Assembly (NCBI GenBank): GCA_945897655.1
Contig: CAMDHB010000222.1
Location: 1 to 6,059 of the forward strand
Reading direction: 5' to 3'
DNA: 6,059 bases
Source of the DNA: Pseudorhodobacter antarcticus
GTDB taxonomy: Bacteria > Pseudomonadota > Alphaproteobacteria > Rhodobacterales > Rhodobacteraceae
Shown: piece by piece, positions 1 to 4,504 of the stretch
How the letters are laid out: every line of letters begins with the position of its first letter
How positions within the stretch are numbered: the first letter of the stretch is position 1
Program-made: the position numbers and the translations under genes
The notes under the pieces: generated by a model
The model's input: only the letters and a program-made list of their open reading frames with translations
Told to the model about the DNA's origin: nothing
The model's database searches: none

Positions 1-494
1 GCCAGGGGATTGCGTTGGAGGGGATGCGGTTGGTCTTTGAAAACCTGCCGCTGGTCTATGCCGACCCGAACAACCTGGACGCGCGGGCGCATATGATGTC
101 GGCGGCGGCGATGGGGGCTGTGGCGTTTCAAAAGGGCTTGGGCGCGATTCATAGCCTTAGCCACCCGATTGGCGCGGTCTATGGCACCCATCACGGTACC
201 ACCAATGCCGTCGTGATGCCGATGGTACTGGACTATAACCAAGCCGAGATTTCGGCGCGGATGGAGGCAGCCTCGGCCTATCTGGGCTTCAAGGGCGGCC
301 TTGCCGGGTTCCGCGAGCAGGTGATGGCGCTGCGGGCCTTGTTGAACATCCCCGCCAACCTGACGGCGATGGGGGTCAAGGAAGCGGATCTGGACATGCT
401 GACCGACATGGCGCTGGAGGATCCGTCTTGCGGCGGCAACCCCCGGCTGATGACGCGCGAAAATACCCGTGCCCTGTTTCAGGCCTGCTTGTAG
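1..494 (+). CDS. Iron-containing alcohol dehydrogenase, C-terminal part (5' truncated by window edge)
   Basis: This is the C-terminal ~160 residues of a group III (Fe-dependent) alcohol dehydrogenase. These cytoplasmic NAD(P)-dependent enzymes interconvert alcohols and aldehydes and are usually about 380 residues long. The frame is open to the left edge (first whole codon at base 3), so the N-terminal nucleotide-binding domain lies outside the window. The family's metal-site segment is clear: KGLGAIHSLSHPIG, then YGTHHG. By comparison with E. coli FucO, the His codons at 150-152 and 192-194 are metal ligands, and the His in SHPIG is the conserved active-site histidine. The end (DPSCGGNPRLMTRENTRALF) is also typical of the family. 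The substrate cannot be told from this part. A TTG at 15 and an ATG at 24 are internal codons, not starts. The stop is TAG at 492-494, and a hairpin begins at the next base. Confidence 0.9.
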   Translation, partial: QGIALEGMRLVFENLPLVYADPNNLDARAHMMSAAAMGAVAFQKGLGAIHSLSHPIGAVYGTHHGTTNAVVMPMVLDYNQAEISARMEAASAYLGFKGGLAGFREQVMALRALLNIPANLTAMGVKEADLDMLTDMALEDPSCGGNPRLMTRENTRALFQACL

Positions 495-516
495 GATGGG
501 CAATCTGCCCATCTTT
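495..516 (+). terminator. Hairpin directly after the alcohol dehydrogenase stop (terminator or attenuator)
   Basis: A perfect inverted repeat, GATGGGC (495-501) / GCCCATC (507-513), has a 5-base loop AATCT and is followed by TTT. It starts at the base after the stop codon and fills the first half of the 37-base gap before the next gene. The form is that of a short intrinsic terminator. The T run is only three long, so partial read-through or an RNA-processing/stabilising stem is equally possible. The next gene's Shine-Dalgarno sequence (521-524) lies outside the stem. Confidence 0.55.
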
Positions 517-531
517 ACCTGAGGTCACACG

Positions 532-1773
532 ATGTACAGACATGTGAACGTCGAGATAGCCATTGTCGGGGCCGGAGTGATTGGCCTTGCGATTGCCGAA
601 GCCCTGGTGGCCGAGGGGCGGGAAGTCTTGCTGATTGATCCCAACGAACCGGGGTCGGGGGCGAGTTATGGCAATGCGGGCACCATCGCCGATTATGCGG
701 TGATGCCCGTTGGGACCCCGGGGGTGTTGTTGGGGTTGCCGAAGTTGTTGTTCGACCGCAACTCGCCGCTGGCCATTCGGCCCGATGGGTTTGGGGCGCT
801 GTTGCCGTGGCTGACGCGGTTTGCGGTGCAATCGCTGCCTGCGGCGGCGGGGCGCAATGGGGCGGCGATTGCGGGTCTGCTTGATGGGGCCAAGGGGCTT
901 TGGCAGGATCTGGTCGGGCGGATCGGTGCGGCGGATCTGATGGACGAGCGGGGGGCGCTGTACATGTATGAAACCGAGGCTGCGTTCCACGCGGCTGAGG
1001 CGGATATGGACCTGCGGCGGGCGATGGGGGTGACGGTTGACCTGATCTCGGGCGCGCAACTGGCCGAATTGGAGCCGGGTTTGCCGCAGATGGCGGCGGG
1101 GGCGGCGTTCTTTCCGGAGGCGGCCTATTTCACCGATCCGGGCGACCTGATGGCACGGTTGCGACTGGCGGCGATGCAGCACGCGGGGTTCCTGTCGGGG
1201 CGGGTGGAGCGGTTGCAGCGCAAGATTGACGGCGTCAACGTCGAGGGGGCGGGGTTTCGGGTGCATGCCCGCAAGGTCATTCTGGCCACCGGGGCGCATG
1301 GGCGTGATCTGGCGCGGCAGGCCGGCGATGTGGTGCCATTGGAGACGGAGCGGGGCTATCATGCGGAGTGGGACATGGACACCCCGCTGTTGCAGCGCCC
1401 GGTCTGCCCCAGTTCGCGCGGGTTTTATATGGTGCCGATGGCCGGACGGCTGCGGGTGGCGGGGACGGTGGAGTTGGGGGGGCTGACGGCCCCGCCTTCG
1501 CCCCACCGGATTGCACGGCTGATAGAAGGGGCGCGGGCGATCTTTCCGGACCTGGGCGAGCCTGACCGGACCTGGATGGGGTTCCGGCCTTCGATGCCGG
1601 ACAGTCTGCCGGTGATTGGGCCAAGTCAGGGTGGGGGGGATGTGATCCATGCTTACGGGCACGGGCACATCGGGCTGACCCTGGCCCCGGTCACGGCCCG
1701 GATCGTGGCCGATCTGGTGGCAGGGCGGCCACCGGAACGTGACATCACCGCTTGCCGCCCGGGGCGGTTTTGA
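532..1773 (+). CDS. FAD-dependent D-amino-acid dehydrogenase-like oxidoreductase (DAO/DadA family)
   Basis: This 413-residue flavoprotein belongs to the DAO superfamily. It probably oxidises an amino acid, likely a D-amino acid, to the 2-oxo acid, passing electrons to the respiratory chain as DadA does. The N-terminus has the Rossmann dinucleotide motif IAIVGAGVIG (G13, G15, G18) and an acidic residue (D36) at the end of the second strand, where FAD ribose is bound. An SYGNAGT segment follows at about residues 45-51. The C-terminus has the family's closing FAD segment: WMGFRPSMPDSLPVIGP, then YGHGHIGLT (375-383). The length is close to DadA (~430). The ATG at 532 is chosen because GAGG (521-524) sits 7 bases upstream. 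An in-frame GTG at 544 is less likely. Third codon positions are unusually rich in G (GGG, GCG, TTG, CGG). A glycine-oxidase-like or D-arginine dehydrogenase role is possible, and the substrate is unknown. Confidence 0.85.
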   Translation: MYRHVNVEIAIVGAGVIGLAIAEALVAEGREVLLIDPNEPGSGASYGNAGTIADYAVMPVGTPGVLLGLPKLLFDRNSPLAIRPDGFGALLPWLTRFAVQSLPAAAGRNGAAIAGLLDGAKGLWQDLVGRIGAADLMDERGALYMYETEAAFHAAEADMDLRRAMGVTVDLISGAQLAELEPGLPQMAAGAAFFPEAAYFTDPGDLMARLRLAAMQHAGFLSGRVERLQRKIDGVNVEGAGFRVHARKVILATGAHGRDLARQAGDVVPLETERGYHAEWDMDTPLLQRPVCPSSRGFYMVPMAGRLRVAGTVELGGLTAPPSPHRIARLIEGARAIFPDLGEPDRTWMGFRPSMPDSLPVIGPSQGGGDVIHAYGHGHIGLTLAPVTARIVADLVAGRPPERDITACRPGRF

Positions 1774-1774
1774 G

Positions 1775-1797
1775 AGTGTCCACATGTGGACACTTTT
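1775..1797 (+). terminator. Perfect 20-bp palindrome plus TTTT: likely intrinsic terminator, possibly also an operator
   Basis: AGTGTCCACATGTGGACACT (1775-1794) is its own reverse complement and is followed by three more T after the arm, giving TTTT at 1794-1797. As RNA it forms an 8-bp stem with a CATG loop and a U tract, two bases after the FAD enzyme's stop codon. That is the expected place and shape for a rho-independent terminator. Perfect symmetry is also what a dimeric repressor needs, and the right half overlaps a possible -35 box, so an operator role cannot be excluded. Confidence 0.65.
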
Positions 1798-1813
1798 GAA
1801 TATCATTTATAAT
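1787..1813 (+). promoter_or_regulatory. Candidate sigma-70 promoter for the SH3 gene
   Basis: A perfect TATAAT (1808-1813) lies in an AT-rich island that stands out from the GC-rich surroundings. TGGACA (1787-1792) matches the -35 consensus at 5 of 6 positions, but the spacer is only 15 bases, shorter than the preferred 17. The -35 box is part of the palindrome. If real, transcription would start near 1820, leaving a leader of about 200 bases before the SH3 gene. The evidence is motif match only. Confidence 0.3.
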
Positions 1814-1833
1814 CATAGACTTACTGATTTTCG

Positions 1834-1849
1834 TTAACCACATTTTAAC
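1834..1849 (+). promoter_or_regulatory. Putative CtrA binding site (TTAA-N7-TTAAC)
   Basis: TTAACCACATTTTAAC matches the full CtrA consensus TTAA-N7-TTAA with exact spacing: TTAA at 1834-1837, seven bases, TTAA at 1845-1848. It lies in the only AT-rich non-coding stretch of the window, about 170 bases before the SH3 gene. CtrA is the essential or motility-related response regulator of alphaproteobacteria. Relative to the TATAAT box the site would fall just downstream of the start point, a position that would suggest repression. Binding is inferred from sequence alone. Confidence 0.5.
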
Positions 1850-2019
1850 TTCTGTCCCATGCCCCGCCTTGCACAGGGTCAGGCAAAGCCTTGCCATGCT
1901 CTCGCCTTAGCGCGGGCCTTTCCTTGTGGGGGGATTGGTGGCAAACTGACCCAAAGTGCATGGCGCAGGCTGTGCCGGACAGATCGCTGTTTCAGGCGGC
2001 AAAAGGGGCAGGAGTGGTG

Positions 2020-2592
2020 ATGAGGCAAGCAGCAGCTTTGGGTCTGATCCTGTGCCTGATGACGGGCGGGGCGACGGCGCAAGACGGCACGGCGGCGCAA
2101 GAGGCGCCGGCGCTGTCGGGGGCCGCGCTGGACCAGAACGCCAGGGACGTGCCACGCGACCCGAACAAGGGCCCGGTCACCAACCTGCCACTTCCCCGAT
2201 TTGTGACGCTGAAGGGGTCAGAGGGCAACGCTCGTCGTGGGCCGGGGTTGACCCACCGGATTGACTGGGTTTTCACCCGCGAAGGCATGCCCCTGAAGAT
2301 CACCGCCGAATACGAGCATTGGCGGCGGGTCGAGGATATCGACGGCGCGGGGGGCTGGGTGCATTATTCGTTGTTGTCGGGCGTGCGGTCGGTTCTGGTA
2401 TCGCAAGACATGGCGCAGGCGTTCAGCAGGCCCGATCCGCAATCAGACGTGCTGTTCCAATCCGAATTGGGTGTGATCGGCAAATTGCTGCAATGCGAGG
2501 GGAGTTGGTGCCGCATCGCCGTTGAAGGCGAAAAGGGCTGGTTGCCGAAAACGGCGCTTTGGGGTGTCAGCGTGGCGGAAATCTATCCTTGA
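2020..2592 (+). CDS. Exported protein with two bacterial SH3 (SH3_4-type) repeats
   Basis: This is a 190-residue secreted or periplasmic protein. The ATG at 2020 is chosen because GGAG (2011-2014) sits 5 bases upstream and the product then begins with a signal peptide. That peptide has a basic start (MRQ), a hydrophobic core (AAALGLILCLM) and a signal peptidase I site after A20 (ATA|Q). A low-complexity linker follows (about 21-56). The first SH3-like repeat runs from about 58 to 127 and has the family's hallmark run of NARRGPG (70-76), W83, EHWRR (99-103) and GWVHYSLLSG (112-121). A second, more divergent repeat (about 128-190) contains GKLLQCEGSWCRI and GWLP. C159 and C164 could form a disulfide. 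Proteins of this type are widespread in alphaproteobacteria and are thought to bind cell-wall material, but their function is not established. The frame stays open upstream to a TTG at 1891, which lacks a good ribosome site and would bury the signal peptide. A CtrA-like site lies upstream. Confidence 0.85.
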   Translation: MRQAAALGLILCLMTGGATAQDGTAAQEAPALSGAALDQNARDVPRDPNKGPVTNLPLPRFVTLKGSEGNARRGPGLTHRIDWVFTREGMPLKITAEYEHWRRVEDIDGAGGWVHYSLLSGVRSVLVSQDMAQAFSRPDPQSDVLFQSELGVIGKLLQCEGSWCRIAVEGEKGWLPKTALWGVSVAEIYP

Positions 2593-2636
2593 AAACCGCG
2601 GGGCGGGCCTTGTGCTGCATCGGCCTTCACGGTACC

Positions 2637-2662
2637 CCTTGTTATCCAAGTGAATAACAAGG
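2637..2662 (+). promoter_or_regulatory. Inverted-repeat operator overlapping the tetR-type gene's ribosome binding site
   Basis: The two arms, CCTTGTTAT (2637-2645) and ATAACAAGG (2654-2662), are perfect reverse complements with an 8-base spacer. The repeat ends 7 bases before the ATG of the TetR-family gene. This place and symmetry fit an autoregulatory operator for a TetR dimer. The right arm ends in AAGG, which is also the Shine-Dalgarno sequence of that gene. In RNA the stem would hide it, so the element could act on translation too. It is not a terminator, since no T run follows. Confidence 0.6.
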
Positions 2663-2669
2663 CGACCAG

Positions 2670-3323
2670 ATGGCCGCAGATCGCAAACCTTACCGCCGCG
2701 AGGCGGAAGACAAACGCCGTCAGGCCCTGATCGAGGCCACGCTGGCGCTGGTGTCCGAGGGCGGTGCTCGGGCGGCCACGGTGCGTGCGATTGCCACGCG
2801 GGCCGGGGTCACGGCTGGGCTGATCCGCCACTATTTTCAAACGAAGGAAGCGCTGATCGTCGCCGCCTACCGGCATCTGATGACCGAGATGACGAATAAC
2901 AGCGCCGCTGTGCTGACCTATGCCCCCAAGGACCAGAGCGCGCGGTTGGCCGCCTTTGTTGCAGCCTCACTCCGGCCCCCTGTGGTAGACGGGGAGGCTG
3001 TGGTCAGATGGGCGTCGTTCATTCAGGAAACCCGCAGCAATCCCGTGATGCTGGATGTGCACCGTCAAACCTATCTGGCCTTTCGCGACCACCTGCAATC
3101 CTTGATCGCCGCCCTGCCCAACGCCCCCACCACACCCGAGGATCAGCGCTATCTGGCGATTGCCTGCAATGCGGTGATTGACGGGTTGTGGCTGGAAGGA
3201 TCAACCCTGCCTGACGGCTTTGCCACCGGGGAGTTGGTGCGGGTCGGCATCCGGGCGGTTGGGTCTATCGTTGGCGTCAACCTGACCCCCTTTCTTCTTT
3301 TGTCGGAGCCCTTGCAGCTATGA
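2670..3323 (+). CDS. TetR-family transcriptional regulator, BetI-like
   Basis: This 217-residue DNA-binding regulator is probably the repressor of its own operon. The N-terminal TetR domain (about 15-63) has the helix-turn-helix ATVRAIATRAGVTAGLIRHYF (about 36-56) followed by TKEAL. RAGV-x3-LI-x-HYF is the pattern seen in BetI and its relatives. The C-terminal ligand and dimer domain also looks BetI-like, including a NAVIDGLWLEGS segment near residues 168-179. BetI itself is ~195 residues and sits with choline oxidation genes, which are absent here, so this is a paralogue with another ligand. The best guess is arginine, 2-ketoarginine or a related guanidino compound, by inference from the neighbours. 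The start ATG at 2670 has AAGG 7 bases upstream inside an inverted repeat. The stop overlaps the next start (ATGA, 3320-3323), so the regulator and the enzymes are co-transcribed and probably translationally coupled. Confidence 0.88.
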   Translation: MAADRKPYRREAEDKRRQALIEATLALVSEGGARAATVRAIATRAGVTAGLIRHYFQTKEALIVAAYRHLMTEMTNNSAAVLTYAPKDQSARLAAFVAASLRPPVVDGEAVVRWASFIQETRSNPVMLDVHRQTYLAFRDHLQSLIAALPNAPTTPEDQRYLAIACNAVIDGLWLEGSTLPDGFATGELVRVGIRAVGSIVGVNLTPFLLLSEPLQL

Positions 3324-4504
3324 AATACGCGGCCATCACGGACCGTCTGTCTACCCTTGGCGGTGCCAAATGGGATGTTCACCTGCGCGCCCGCGCGATG
3401 GCTGCGGCGGGGGTGCCCATCCTGTCGCTGAGCATTGGCGAGCCGGACTTGCCGCCGCCGCCCGAACTGCTGGACCGGGCGCAGGCGGCCATGATGGCAG
3501 GGCGCTATACCTATTCCAATGGCCGGGGAGAGCCTGCTCTGCTGGCCGCCCTTGCCGCCCGCTATACCCGCCGCACGGGGCGCGAGATCACGCCGTCGCA
3601 GTTTGTCTGCCTGCCCGGCACGCAGACCGCCCTTTATGCCACGCTGCTGGCCCTGGTCGGGCCGGGGGACGAGGTGCTGATCGGTGATCCGATGTATGCA
3701 ACCTATGAGGGGGTTGTGGCGGCGGCCGGTGCGGTTGTGGTGCCGGTGCCGTTGCGCCCCGAGCATGGCTTTCACATGCAGGCCGCTGACCTTGCCGCCT
3801 GCATCACCCCGCGCAGCCGCCTTGTGCTGCTGAACAGCCCGCACAACCCGACGGGTGCCGTGCTGACAAGGGCCGAGGTGCAAGCCATTGGCTCGGTGGC
3901 CCGCGCGCATGATCTGTGGATCCTGAGCGATGAAGTTTACGAAGAACTGGTGTTTGACGGCGAAACCTTTGCCTCCCCGCTTGACGAGGCGGATCTGGCG
4001 GAACGGGTGGTGGCTGTCTCCTCCATCTCCAAATCGCACGCGGCGCCTGGGTTTCGGTCTGGCTGGTGCGTGGGATCCGAGGAGTTTACCGAGCGATTGT
4101 TGCCGGTGGCCGAGACGATGCTGTTTGGCAACCAGCCCTTCATTGCCGACATGACGGCGCTGGCCGTGTCGGCCCCGTCGCAGGTGGCGCGGGTGATGGC
4201 GGGGCGGTTTGCCGAACGGGCGCGGTTGATGCACCAGATGCTGGATGGTAACCACTTGCGCGTGCACAAACCGGCGGCGGGGATGTTCGCGGTGGTCGAC
4301 GTGCGCGCCACGGGGTTGAGCGGGGTGGAATTTGCCAACCGGTTGCTGGACGAAGAACATCTGGGCGTGATGCCGGGCGAAAGCTTTGGCGACGTGCTGG
4401 CCGGGTGGTTGCGGGTCAGCCTGACCCGGCCCGATGCCGAGATTGCCGAAGCCTGCCGCAGGATCGCGGCCTTTTCAACGCGGGTTATGGAGGGACGGGG
4501 ATGA
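3320..4504 (+). CDS. aruH: Class I PLP aminotransferase, probable arginine:pyruvate transaminase (AruH-like)
   Basis: This is a 394-residue cytoplasmic fold-type I aminotransferase with all core residues present. The asparagine of HNPTG is N176, D204 and Y207 lie in SDEVYEEL, the Schiff-base lysine is K238 in SSISKSHAAPGFRSGW, R246 should contact the phosphate, and R365 in WLRVSL should bind the substrate carboxylate. The assignment to AruH rests on remembered resemblance along the whole chain. The N-terminus (AKWDVHLRARAMAAAG then LSIGEPD), the MYATYEGV segment, GMFAVVDVRATGLSG and EACRRIA all parallel Pseudomonas AruH. The next gene, which resembles AruI, supports this. AruH moves the amino group of L-arginine to pyruvate, giving 2-ketoarginine and alanine. 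The ATG lies in an ATGA overlap with the regulator gene. GGAG (3305-3308) is 11 bases upstream, rather far, which fits coupling. Another amino-acid specificity remains possible. Confidence 0.72.
   Translation: MKYAAITDRLSTLGGAKWDVHLRARAMAAAGVPILSLSIGEPDLPPPPELLDRAQAAMMAGRYTYSNGRGEPALLAALAARYTRRTGREITPSQFVCLPGTQTALYATLLALVGPGDEVLIGDPMYATYEGVVAAAGAVVVPVPLRPEHGFHMQAADLAACITPRSRLVLLNSPHNPTGAVLTRAEVQAIGSVARAHDLWILSDEVYEELVFDGETFASPLDEADLAERVVAVSSISKSHAAPGFRSGWCVGSEEFTERLLPVAETMLFGNQPFIADMTALAVSAPSQVARVMAGRFAERARLMHQMLDGNHLRVHKPAAGMFAVVDVRATGLSGVEFANRLLDEEHLGVMPGESFGDVLAGWLRVSLTRPDAEIAEACRRIAAFSTRVMEGRG

Noticed and set aside
376..1806. Long minus-strand open frame (476 codons) opposite the FAD enzyme
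   Set aside because: The product is an Arg/Pro/His-rich run with no recognisable domain. It is the antisense shadow of a well-supported GC-rich gene.
1882..1895. Short inverted repeat GGCAA-N4-TTGCC in the gap before the SH3 gene
   Set aside because: Five-base arms with no T run and no link to a start or stop. Such repeats are expected by chance in a region this size.
1891..2019. N-terminal extension of the SH3 protein from a TTG at 1891 or an ATG at 1960
   Set aside because: Neither has a convincing ribosome binding site, and both would place the signal peptide internally. The ATG at 2020 has GGAG 5 bases upstream and gives a standard signal peptide.
2044..2055. Possible lipoprotein lipobox around the cysteine in LILC of the SH3 protein
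   Set aside because: Leucine precedes the cysteine where a lipobox needs Gly, Ala or Ser. A normal signal peptidase I site (ATA) lies further on.
2593..2636. Search for a terminator after the SH3 gene and a promoter for the TetR operon
   Set aside because: The GC-rich stretch contains CCGCGG and short repeats but no stem with a T run, and no -35/-10 pair that I could support.
3149..4360. Long minus-strand open frame (403 codons) opposite the aminotransferase
   Set aside because: It has low-complexity His/Arg/Gly-rich composition and no domain, and it lies fully opposite a gene with intact catalytic residues.
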